Part shown: positions 53,179-61,420 of the stretch, in pieces
How positions within the stretch are numbered: the stretch's first letter is position 1
How the letters are laid out: each line of letters begins with the position of its first letter
Origin: an uncultured Poribacteria bacterium
GTDB lineage: Bacteria > Poribacteria > WGA-4E > WGA-3G
Length of the DNA: 64,000 nt
Assembly: GCA_951828515.1 (NCBI GenBank)
Contig: OX639992.1
Coordinates: forward strand, 5,310,217-5,374,216
Reading direction: 5' to 3'
Made by a program: the position numbers and the translations under genes
The notes under the pieces: model-generated
What the model was told of the DNA's origin: nothing
What the model saw: the letters and a program-made list of their open reading frames with translations, nothing else
The model's database searches: none

Positions 53179-54700
53179 ACTCTACTTCGGCGATAACCTT
53201 GAAATCCTACGCGAGATGGACGACGAACAAGTAAATCTCATTTGCACCGACCCGCCTTTCAATAGTGGGCGTGACTACAATGCTTTCATTGACGATTCCC
53301 TCGCGCAGAAGAAGGCTTTTACGGATACATGGACCTGGGATACCGCAGCACAAGAGGCTCGCGCCGATATCGAGCATCGCGCCTACACCAGCGATACTTA
53401 CAACGCCCTCAATAATTGCCTCAAGGGGTACGACCTCGTCTTGCAAAATGCTGTGTCTGGGAGTCGAGGTGAAATGCGGGCGTATCTCGCGTTCATGGGA
53501 CCTCGACTTGCTGAGATGCACCGAGTACTCACCCAAAATGGAAGTATCTATTTGCACTGCGATCCGACTGCAAGTCATTATCTCAAAGGTATTATGGATG
53601 CGATTTTTGGCGCGGAGAATTTTAGGCGAGAACTCATTTGGAATTTGAACACAGCCTCTGGGTATAAAAGTCAAATAAATGGCTTTATACGAGGACATGA
53701 TGTCATTCTTTATTACACCAAGAACACAGATGCTTTTGTATTCAACAAGATTTTTCAACCACATAAACCCGAATATATTAGGCGGTTCAAGAAAGTTGAT
53801 GAACAAGGGCGGCATTATCGGGATGATAGACCAAATAGGGCTCGTCAGTATCTTGACCAAACAAGAGGTGTAGCGTTAACAGATGTCTGGTCGGATATAA
53901 TGTCTTTCCAGCAAAATGCAACCTCTGTGGAACGTCTCGGCTATCCTACACAAAAGCCTCGTATCCTTTATGAACGTATGATAAAAGCCTCCAGCAACGA
54001 AGGCGACATCGTCCTCGACCCTTTCTGTGGCTGCGGCACGACGATTGATGCCGCACACACGCTGCACCGACAGTGGATCGGTATAGACATAACGATCCTC
54101 GCCTTAGATCCAATGCGGCAAAGATTGAAAGACCGGCATGGCTTAGAACCGTCAATGGATTACCAAATCGAAGGCTATCCAACGAACATGCAGGAGGCCC
54201 GCAAACTCCTGAAAGAGGGAGATAAACGCAAATATCACGACTTCTCAAATTGGGCAGTGACGCGACTCGGATTGAAGCCGACGCGAGATGTCAGCGATGG
54301 TGGACTTGATGGTGTCGGGTATGTCACATTATGGAATCCGCGGCGGATGAAGGAGACAGACGCACGCATTCTCGCTGAGGTCAAAACCGGTAGACCTACT
54401 CTCACGCAGGTGCGCGCCTTTTGCCATGTGATGGATCAACGCAACGCAGAAATCGGCATCTTTATCTTACTTGAACCTGTTAGCCCCAGCATGCGACAAG
54501 AGGCTGAAAATATGGGCAGTTTCACGCATAACGGTCAGAAGTATCCGCGCCTCCAATTCTGGCAGATAGACGATGCATATTTTGAGAATCCTAATATCAT
54601 TAACACCCTCGTTCGGATGCCAGCTGAATGGAGAATCCGTCCAAGTCAGAAATCCACACGGCATTTTGCCGGACAGCAGACAGAATTTCTGCGAGGATAG
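53171..54700 (+). CDS. Beta-class DNA methyltransferase fused to nuclease-like domain
   Basis: A 509-residue protein. The DPPF motif of amino-methyltransferases (CTDPPFNSG, residues 27-30) comes before the AdoMet motif (LDPFCGCGTT, about 282), the order of the beta class that makes N4-methylcytosine or N6-methyladenine. The last 150 residues hold GGLDGVG (Asp380) and ILAEVKTGR (Glu403-Val-Lys405), the D...ExK signature of PD-(D/E)XK nucleases of the Mrr type. It could be a single-chain restriction-modification enzyme or a methyltransferase with a DNA-binding remnant. The start at 53171 overlaps the TPR gene; an earlier frame start at 53138 is inside it. Confidence 0.85.
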   Translation: MNKLYFGDNLEILREMDDEQVNLICTDPPFNSGRDYNAFIDDSLAQKKAFTDTWTWDTAAQEARADIEHRAYTSDTYNALNNCLKGYDLVLQNAVSGSRGEMRAYLAFMGPRLAEMHRVLTQNGSIYLHCDPTASHYLKGIMDAIFGAENFRRELIWNLNTASGYKSQINGFIRGHDVILYYTKNTDAFVFNKIFQPHKPEYIRRFKKVDEQGRHYRDDRPNRARQYLDQTRGVALTDVWSDIMSFQQNATSVERLGYPTQKPRILYERMIKASSNEGDIVLDPFCGCGTTIDAAHTLHRQWIGIDITILALDPMRQRLKDRHGLEPSMDYQIEGYPTNMQEARKLLKEGDKRKYHDFSNWAVTRLGLKPTRDVSDGGLDGVGYVTLWNPRRMKETDARILAEVKTGRPTLTQVRAFCHVMDQRNAEIGIFILLEPVSPSMRQEAENMGSFTHNGQKYPRLQFWQIDDAYFENPNIINTLVRMPAEWRIRPSQKSTRHFAGQQTEFLRG

Positions 54701-54744
54701 GTGATTCTTTCGCTGGACCGTAGAATCAGGGGAGAGGCAAGCAG

Positions 54745-55065
54745 ATGATTACTCGCGAGGACATTCAAGCAACTTGTGACGATATTGTTCGTGAATTCGC
54801 GCCACTGCAAATCATTCTCTTTGGATCCTATGCGTATGGCACGCCGACTGAAGATTCAGATGTCGACTTACTGGTCGTCATGGACATTCCGGAATCAGAG
54901 ACGCGCCGTCAAACTATCGAAATTCGCCAACGCATCCCACGCCGTTTCCCTATGGATTTGCTGGTGCGTTCACCTAAAGAAATCGCTTATCGCATCTCAT
55001 ACAACGATTGGTTTCTCCGCGAGATCACGGAAAGAGGTAAATATCCCTTTCTCAAAAACACATGA
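54745..55065 (+). CDS. MNT-type nucleotidyltransferase (antitoxin-like)
   Basis: A 106-residue minimal nucleotidyltransferase. The catalytic motif GSYAYGTPTEDSDVDLLVVM (GSx10DxD) is intact near residues 26-45. MNT proteins paired with HEPN proteins act as antitoxins that AMPylate the HEPN toxin. Here the companion follows only as an out-of-frame C-terminal remnant. It ends ITERGKYPFLKNT, where the final residues are read from HEPN-derived DNA in the wrong frame, so the normal C-terminus seems lost. GGGAGAGG precedes the ATG. Confidence 0.85.
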   Translation: MITREDIQATCDDIVREFAPLQIILFGSYAYGTPTEDSDVDLLVVMDIPESETRRQTIEIRQRIPRRFPMDLLVRSPKEIAYRISYNDWFLREITERGKYPFLKNT

Positions 55066-55288
55066 TTTAGAAACATTGCTGGATTTGATAGTACCTACTA
55101 TTCCCGCTTGGCAGGATTGGTATTCTGACTTTTCAACGATTTCCGAACATGCTGCTGACCCTCGCTATCCCGGTAAGTTCGCTACTATTAGCGAGGCAGA
55201 GCAAGCAGTGGAAATCTGTATCAAGGTGCGTCAAGTGATTCGATCCGAACTGAAACTTCCGCAAAATCAATCAGAAGGACAGGCTTAG
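55043..55288 (+). pseudogene. C-terminal remnant of a HEPN-domain gene
   Basis: The frame reads IPFSKTHDLETLLDLIVPTI and later RYPGKFATISEAEQAVEIC, both typical of the second half of MNT-associated HEPN proteins. The first half (about 50 residues with the KAL-type helices) and any start codon are missing. The remnant overlaps the 3' end of the MNT gene in another frame. A deletion joining the two genes explains this. It may be non-functional or expressed only by frameshifting. Confidence 0.7.
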
Positions 55289-55291
55289 CAC

Positions 55292-56110
55292 ATGGAAAAC
55301 AAAGGACGAACAATAAATATTCCGATACTGGAAATCACCGATCAGGAACGCGCTGAAAACAAACCCACGCCAGAAAGCATTGATGCAGGAGTGCGTCTCT
55401 TACGCGAGGCTGGATTGGTAGTCATTGAAAGCGTTCTGCCACGCGATTGGATAGCAGATCTCGATGTCGCTATGGAAACCGTGCTTAGCAATGAAGATAA
55501 CGGTCATGAGGGTGAGCACCCGATGTTGAAAATGCCGTTCATGGATTCACGTATCATTGATAACCCATTCGCGATACCGATTATGAAAGCAGCAATGGGC
55601 GAAAAAATCTTTGCATATCTGCCTTATGGATGCAACAGCACGCGTCCCGGGAGCGATATACAATGGATTCACCGGGATTCAGGGCAACTTTTTCCTGAAC
55701 TGCCTTTTGCGCTGCCGGTTTGTACAATCGTCGTTAACATTCCACTCGTCGACTTTACAGTGGAAAACGGTGCCACCCAAGTGTGGCCAAGTTCGCATCT
55801 CATTGTTGATGACGCGGCGGTACGCAATTCGCCCTATAACGTTTGTGAAGAAGAACGCGGGGCACAGTACCCCTCTTTTCAGTTAGAGATGCCTGCAGGT
55901 TCTGTTGTGGTCCGCGACATGCGATGCTGGCACCGAGCAATGCCGAACCACTCGCAAACTATCCGGCACATGCTTGCCCTCGTCTATTTCCGGAGGTTCC
56001 ATCATTATCCGGATGCCCCGAAAATCTTTTCTTCGCGGGTTCCGGAAGAGATATGGAAGAACATGTCTGAAGAGTGTCAAGAGATATATCGCTTCCATCC
56101 ACACGATTAA
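55292..56110 (+). CDS. Phytanoyl-CoA dioxygenase (PhyH) family protein
   Basis: A 272-residue Fe(II)/2-oxoglutarate oxygenase. The HxD pair is in WIHRDSGQ (about 125-129) and the distal His in MRCWHRAMPNHS near residue 210, with Arg in IRHMLALVYF. The ATG at 55292 follows AGGACAGG and lies three bases after the HEPN remnant stop. The next gene, a GH43-like propeller, starts 21 bases after its stop and is probably cotranscribed, which hints at a sugar-related substrate. That link rests on proximity only. Confidence 0.87.
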   Translation: MENKGRTINIPILEITDQERAENKPTPESIDAGVRLLREAGLVVIESVLPRDWIADLDVAMETVLSNEDNGHEGEHPMLKMPFMDSRIIDNPFAIPIMKAAMGEKIFAYLPYGCNSTRPGSDIQWIHRDSGQLFPELPFALPVCTIVVNIPLVDFTVENGATQVWPSSHLIVDDAAVRNSPYNVCEEERGAQYPSFQLEMPAGSVVVRDMRCWHRAMPNHSQTIRHMLALVYFRRFHHYPDAPKIFSSRVPEEIWKNMSEECQEIYRFHPHD

Positions 56111-56131
56111 GGAAATAGAGAGAGGAGAAAT

Positions 56132-57031
56132 ATGCAAAGAACGCTGCTGATTCATCCAGAAATGTCTGAAATTGACAGGGAACACGGGTTTTCCAATATC
56201 AACGGACCTTCACTCGTTCGCGTGCCAGAATGGGTAGACCGTTCCAGCGGTGGTCCTTTGGGAAAATATTATCTCTACTTCGCACATCATCGCGGTGCCT
56301 ATATCCGATTGGCTTATGCAGATGCTATTGAAGGACCTTACACGATCTATCGCCCCGGTGTATTGCATCGAGATAATACCGTATTTCAGGGACGCGATCA
56401 TATCGCTTCCCCAGACGTCCATATAGATGAGGAAAATCGCCGCTTCTTTATGTATTTTCACGGAACCTACGGTGGAGGACAGGCAAGTTGTTGGGCGACC
56501 TCCACTGACGGCGTGAATTATACTGCTTCAGATACACTGGATAAACGAAACGGTGCCTACTTTCGGGTCTTTTGGTGGAACGGACACCCTTATGCAACGT
56601 ATCACGGTTGGCTAAGTCGTGCGCAAACCCCAGAATGGACAGCGACGTTCATTCCGCGAGATACACCGCTCTTTCCACGTAAATCGGATGCGGACAATAC
56701 AGGTTTCCCGCGTCATACAGCGAACCTCCTTGAAGGGGATACATTGACTGTTTACTACTCACTTTACGGAGATAGCCCAGAGCGCATCCGTAAAAGCACC
56801 GTGCAGTTGACAGACGATTGGAACGATTGGACTCCATCTGAGCCAATAGAGGTTATCGCGCCAAAATACGATTTTGAGGGTGTAGATCTGCCGATTAGAC
56901 CGTCAACAGGTGGGTTAGATCGCGAACGCGTGCATGAGCTGCGCGATCCAGCGATCTATTGTGAGGATGGAAAAACATGGCTTCTCTACTCGGTTGCAGG
57001 CGAACAAGGCATTGCGATTATTCAGCTGTGA
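56132..57031 (+). CDS. GH43-like five-bladed propeller protein
   Basis: A 299-residue protein with the repeating pattern of GH43/GH117-type five-bladed propellers: NGPSLVRVPEW, KYYLYFAHHRGAYIRLAYAD, HIASPDVHID, RFFMYFHGTYGG and a final ELRDPAIYCEDGKTWLLYSV. Candidate acidic catalytic residues are the Asp of SPDVH (about 92) and the Asp of LRDPA (about 274). No signal peptide is seen, so it would act in the cytoplasm unless exported by another route. GAGGAG precedes the ATG. It could be a glycosidase or a glycan-phosphate processing enzyme; specificity is open. Confidence 0.75.
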   Translation: MQRTLLIHPEMSEIDREHGFSNINGPSLVRVPEWVDRSSGGPLGKYYLYFAHHRGAYIRLAYADAIEGPYTIYRPGVLHRDNTVFQGRDHIASPDVHIDEENRRFFMYFHGTYGGGQASCWATSTDGVNYTASDTLDKRNGAYFRVFWWNGHPYATYHGWLSRAQTPEWTATFIPRDTPLFPRKSDADNTGFPRHTANLLEGDTLTVYYSLYGDSPERIRKSTVQLTDDWNDWTPSEPIEVIAPKYDFEGVDLPIRPSTGGLDRERVHELRDPAIYCEDGKTWLLYSVAGEQGIAIIQL

Positions 57032-57060
57032 TGGGAACAAATTCAGATTTTAACATTTTA

Positions 57061-57174
57061 TAGTAAAATCCAAAAATATGTTTACAGTTCGTCAGTGAAC
57101 AAGAGCCCACCGCCGCTGGCGAGGTTTGTAACCTCGCCCTTGCGTTGGTGTATAAGTAATTACGGGTTTTACTA
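57061..57174. mobile_element. MITE-like element, family A, copy 4 (inverted)
   Basis: A 114-base element with ends TAGTAAAATCC / GGGTTTTACTA, flanked by TA on both sides and in the opposite orientation to copies 1-3. The core is CCGCTGGCGAGGTTTGTAAC followed by CTCGCC. Confidence 0.75.
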
Positions 57175-57243
57175 TAATTGTCTTTCCAAATTCTTATCTG
57201 GATGACCGAGAATGTCTATGCTGATAATACTGATGCTCCCATT

Positions 57244-60200
57244 CTAAGATTCTGGAAGTTTATAGACACCCCGCTTGACCTTTACAATTTCACCTATCCC
57301 CACAAGGCGTGTGAGTTCTGTATTTATTGCCTTTGGGTGTCCTTGAATCGCCGCCGTGATTTCCGGTGTTTTTTTCTCGCCGTCGGCGAGAAGTGCGAGA
57401 ATTTGCTCACGGAAAGGAACACGTGAAGTTTTTCCCATCCTTTGCAAAACTCTATTCGCCTGCCTTGGAGAGCATCCCAGAACCCGCTCTACCTCTTTTC
57501 TGCTGGATTCAGCCGTCAGATTGTCGCGTTCGGTCTCAAATCGTTGGCGTGTCGCTATCACCTCAGCGAGTTTGTCTAACCCACCGGCGACATCGAAATC
57601 TTTCCAGTCAAAAAGGAGCGTTTCAGGTCTGTCGGTGATTTCAGGAATTCGGAACCCCGTAATCAACATAACTTTCTTGTTTGCTGAACGGTTCAGCTGA
57701 ACCAGCTCCATAATCTCTGTGAATATACGGATGACCACTTTTTCATGAACGCTCTGGACGCGCGCGTCTTTGTAACGGTAGGACTTAGGTTCCATTTCAT
57801 AAGAGAGAGGCTCCTCGTCGTTTCCAAAGTAGACCTGAGTGAACTCCAATATGGTGCGAGGTCCTATTTCCGGCATACCAACAATCCAGATGACCTGTGC
57901 CTCCTGAAAAGCGGTTTCCAATCCTTCCAGCCTTCGAAACTCCGTCAAGAAACAGACATTCTCGTTTTTCGCTATGCTTTTCAGCTGCTCAAGTGCATAA
58001 AGAACGGTTATGATCCCATGCTTAATATTCGGATCCCTTTCTATTTCAGTTTGAATTCTGGAAAAAATGTGCTGCCCCGTTTCAGACATCCCGATAACGT
58101 CCCAAGTGCTACTGAAGTCTAAAATTGTCTCCCGTGGATAAATACTGGTCCGAATCTGAAAAACAGAGTTTCCGGGAACCCACGCCATCGGTTGCGTGCG
58201 AAGACTCTCGGTTTCTGCATCCAAGAACGCCCGATGTAAATGTTCACTGTAGAGAATCGGCGCATTGACCAAAAGGTGTTTGACGCTCGGATGGAGTACC
58301 GGCGGTACCCAGAACTGTAGTGCTTCGTCCTCCCATCGCATCGGGGCATCAGCGTCCCGCGTGTAATGTGTAAAGAAATGTCTGAGTTGATGCCAAAACG
58401 TCCAGCTTGGATCCGCACAGACCACTGGGAACTCCTGAATGTTTTCAACAGTCGCCGCGTCCAAAATACCCAACCTGACGGCATCGGCTATTGACATCAG
58501 AATTTTCATGTCTTCGTTCGGCACAAAAGCGTCGAGTCGAAAAAAGGGCAGCCCTTCCGCAGCCAATCTATCCGCTGCTGCTGCGTCCAAAGGAATATAA
58601 GCAGAGATGCCTCGCGCAAACTCGATTGTAAAGCGTGCTAATTCCGCACCGGTCTCCGCATCAATAACTCCGCGTGCGACCACTCTCCCCTGTATATTGA
58701 TGTGGCACATCTGTTGGACAATTTCTTCTTCCAGCCATTCAAAGGTCTGGACCACTGTTCGGAGGCGTTTGGTAAAGCTACCGTCGGATCTGTCTCTGAT
58801 TTCTACCGCATTCAGTAGCGCTATCGCAAAGTTCCCTAAGGCACTGCCTTGCCAGTTGACAACCCACTCCTTCAATGTGGTTCTCGGGAGTTGGCATCTA
58901 AGGAACAATGCATTCTCTCTCTTGACATTGATGATACAGAGGGGTTGTGTTCCATCACGCCTTTCGAGAAGTTGTTCCACTCTTTTGGCATACTGTGGAT
59001 CCAAAAACAGTCGAAAATTCCCTAATATTTGTGCGTGAGTCGTTTGAAATGTAGAGAATTGTGATAGATAGCCACGCTCGCGACATGCTGTATAGACGGG
59101 GCATTGTGGACAGATAATTTCGCTCGGATCCCCTCCCTTTTGCGCAATTGCTTCGCACCGCTCGGGATCCTCACAGACATTTCCACGCTGAAAGGGGGTT
59201 GCCATGCGCACATCAGCGGGGATAGCTTTCACCTGATCCCAGAGATACATCCGATCCCGCCACCCTGTAACCGATCCCACATTTCGGTCTTGAAGAAATT
59301 GCTCAGCTGCTTCCCCAAGTTCAGCACTCGGCACTCTTAAACAGATTGCCTTACGCAGGAAGGGTTCCACTTCACGGGTTTTCTCTACGTCTATATCGGG
59401 AACACATCCGAGGACGCGCACGTTCCTATCAAAAGCACGTTGCACCTGAACATTAATTGCTTCTGGCGTTTCATCAATCTTTTCCGTAGGTTTCGACTTG
59501 TGTAACACCGGAGACGGACGTTTTAGTGATAGTGGACTGAGGGTCCCTTCCCGAACGGCAAGCACCTTATCTTCTATCGGGAGCCCGGTCTTGGGAATCG
59601 GCGGTAGGATACCCGTATCCTTCCAGACATCTGTGATGAGCGTTGCCTCCACAGGGATATCCGTATCAAATGTAGATGCACACATCCACACACCCTCTTC
59701 ATTCTCCCACAAGGAGACCTCTGTGTTACCACTCTCATTACCGTGTCGGTGCCAATAGTGAATGCCATCCTCTTGTCTGACATAAGAGAACCCACGCTTG
59801 AAAAACGCCTCTTTGGCGAGATCAAGTTTACCCGATCCGAGAGAGTAGGGCGCGTCGGGGATTCTCTCCATGTGTTGTAGACTTTGGGAACCAAGTTCGC
59901 GAAGTTTCGCGCGAAGGGCATCGATAGGGGCAAAGAGAACCTCTTTAGGAATCACAGGCGGATCTAACAAATTTCCAAGCAGGATTTCATAACGCCCATC
60001 CCAGCAGTTGTATCCTTTCTCGCCCAAAATTTCAAGATACGCATCGTGGTGGTACGGATTCTCTTCTGATGGGTTCCCTTTATAGACATATACCCGTGCC
60101 TGCATGGTGTTCGGGTGCAGGTACCCCGGTATCCTACAAGAAAAGCGCAACCCACCAGATTTTAACATCGTCAACAACGGGTTCTCGACTGCGTTAACAA

Positions 60201-60624
60201 GTGCTTGAACGCAATCAAGAACGGCATCAGAGGCAGCACAGATGGCTTCATATTTAAAGTCAATGTCATGCCATGGCGCATCATCGCGTCCTGAGGGAAT
60301 ACCTGTATACACTTGCATCCCCCATGACCTATGCCATTGGGTGATATCCCAGTCTGTTGCCTGTTGGCGTTTCAAGAACCGTTCACCCCCAAAAGACCGC
60401 GGGGGGCGGTCGGTTCCAGGAGCCTGCCCTATCGGCATAAAGGAAATGCCTGCCGCTTCCAAGTCTTGCAACATCACAGGGTATCCGTGCGCACAATAGA
60501 CTGTGAAGTGGTAAGGAAGCCCTTTGTAAAACAGAGGCGTTACGGTCGTCTTTCGTTGCTCAAGAGGCTTTTCGTGCCGTTGATGACAGCGGGCAATGAT
60601 ATCTTGCAAGACATCGGGGGGCAT
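57244..60624 (-). CDS. Unknown 1126-residue protein with primase-like and Cys-cluster regions
   Basis: A very large soluble protein not assigned to a family. The N-terminal 280 residues have WHDIDF (Asp120, Asp122) and KSGGLRFSC (155-163), which resemble the DxD and following motif of archaeo-eukaryotic primases (PrimPol). Residues 484-514 hold a Cys cluster, C-x5-C-x14-C-x2-C-x5-C, as in the iron-sulfur domain of XPD/DinG helicases. LCIINVKRE downstream sits where a Walker B IDE would be. The last 60 residues form a winged-helix-like region. I find no Walker A. The ATG at 60624 has GGAG six bases upstream; starts at 60636 and 60678 are possible. Confidence 0.7.
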   Translation of the reverse strand: MPPDVLQDIIARCHQRHEKPLEQRKTTVTPLFYKGLPYHFTVYCAHGYPVMLQDLEAAGISFMPIGQAPGTDRPPRSFGGERFLKRQQATDWDITQWHRSWGMQVYTGIPSGRDDAPWHDIDFKYEAICAASDAVLDCVQALVNAVENPLLTMLKSGGLRFSCRIPGYLHPNTMQARVYVYKGNPSEENPYHHDAYLEILGEKGYNCWDGRYEILLGNLLDPPVIPKEVLFAPIDALRAKLRELGSQSLQHMERIPDAPYSLGSGKLDLAKEAFFKRGFSYVRQEDGIHYWHRHGNESGNTEVSLWENEEGVWMCASTFDTDIPVEATLITDVWKDTGILPPIPKTGLPIEDKVLAVREGTLSPLSLKRPSPVLHKSKPTEKIDETPEAINVQVQRAFDRNVRVLGCVPDIDVEKTREVEPFLRKAICLRVPSAELGEAAEQFLQDRNVGSVTGWRDRMYLWDQVKAIPADVRMATPFQRGNVCEDPERCEAIAQKGGDPSEIICPQCPVYTACRERGYLSQFSTFQTTHAQILGNFRLFLDPQYAKRVEQLLERRDGTQPLCIINVKRENALFLRCQLPRTTLKEWVVNWQGSALGNFAIALLNAVEIRDRSDGSFTKRLRTVVQTFEWLEEEIVQQMCHINIQGRVVARGVIDAETGAELARFTIEFARGISAYIPLDAAAADRLAAEGLPFFRLDAFVPNEDMKILMSIADAVRLGILDAATVENIQEFPVVCADPSWTFWHQLRHFFTHYTRDADAPMRWEDEALQFWVPPVLHPSVKHLLVNAPILYSEHLHRAFLDAETESLRTQPMAWVPGNSVFQIRTSIYPRETILDFSSTWDVIGMSETGQHIFSRIQTEIERDPNIKHGIITVLYALEQLKSIAKNENVCFLTEFRRLEGLETAFQEAQVIWIVGMPEIGPRTILEFTQVYFGNDEEPLSYEMEPKSYRYKDARVQSVHEKVVIRIFTEIMELVQLNRSANKKVMLITGFRIPEITDRPETLLFDWKDFDVAGGLDKLAEVIATRQRFETERDNLTAESSRKEVERVLGCSPRQANRVLQRMGKTSRVPFREQILALLADGEKKTPEITAAIQGHPKAINTELTRLVGIGEIVKVKRGVYKLPES

Positions 60625-61169
60625 TGATAACTCCATCTTTTCACATAAGTTAATAATGTATATTATCAAAAATGTCATTTTTGGTCAAATTTCAAATTGA
60701 TATAAAGTCAATCATAATCAGGATTTATATTACAGTTATATTGGAACATATTTTTTAAAATTAAAATAATATTATAATATCTTTACCAAACTTTATGCGA
60801 TTTACTCTATTTTTCCCAAGACCTATCAGATCCGGTTTGTGTTTCCCTCTTTTTTCCTGAAAAATTTCGTATAATTTTCAGTTGTTTATAGACTTATATA
60901 TTTTTTATTTGATTAATATTTAAAATTGACCTATTATAACTATTTAGTGCATCAGTTGTCTCTCGACCAGTCGTGAGAACCTGAATTTCAGAGGTTTTGC
61001 CAACACTTTTTTCATAACATTTCATATCAGATTTGCGAAATCGTAACCTATTAGGGTTTATGCAATCTGTTAAACGGAGTTCAGGGGAGGTGGAGGCGGA
61101 AAATCAAGATCCAACTGAGCGTTGTTTTCTAAACGGACATTAGGGTTCTCAACGGATGAGGTTGATTCT
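60625..61169. other. AT-rich gap without a gene
   Basis: The stretch from about 60640 to 60950 is markedly richer in A and T than the rest of the window, with TAAAATTAAAATAATATTAT near 60757 and several TATA-like boxes on both strands. It separates the large unknown gene from the small gene at 61170 and could hold divergent promoters or an old integration boundary. No promoter pair is clear enough to name. Confidence 0.5.
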
Positions 61170-61391
61170 ATGAAATTGCGTGTGGGAGATGTGTTAATCG
61201 AGACCGATTACATCGAGATGACCGAACGGGTGGCACACCATACAGTCAAGTTGTTTTTCGTATCGGGGAAAGTGTTAGAAGTTCATTGTGGTGTTAAGTC
61301 AGATGCGCCTGCGGTCTGGAATCAGGACGCTGACGGATTTATCCAAACCCTCCAAAATACTGATGCAGTTAAGCACTTCGGTAAGGAGTGA
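61170..61391 (+). CDS. Small unknown protein, family X member 1
   Basis: A 73-residue protein: MKLRVGDVLIETDYIEM, then VKLFFVSGKVLEVHCGVK and a C-terminal helix. It aligns along its length with the product at 62571 (MKIRLGPITIDPKRV, LQFITGESITVACGVK), so both belong to one small family of probable beta-rich proteins. GAGG lies about eight bases before the ATG at 61170; the frame is open back to 61122. Function unknown. The dockerin-type gene follows 29 bases downstream. Confidence 0.6.
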   Translation: MKLRVGDVLIETDYIEMTERVAHHTVKLFFVSGKVLEVHCGVKSDAPAVWNQDADGFIQTLQNTDAVKHFGKE

Positions 61392-61420
61392 ACCTAACCT
61401 TTTACAAATATTGCAGAGTT

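Noticed and set aside
60640-60960. Replication origin
   Set aside because: AT richness alone; I see no repeated DnaA boxes or iterons and no dnaA or rep gene of known type.
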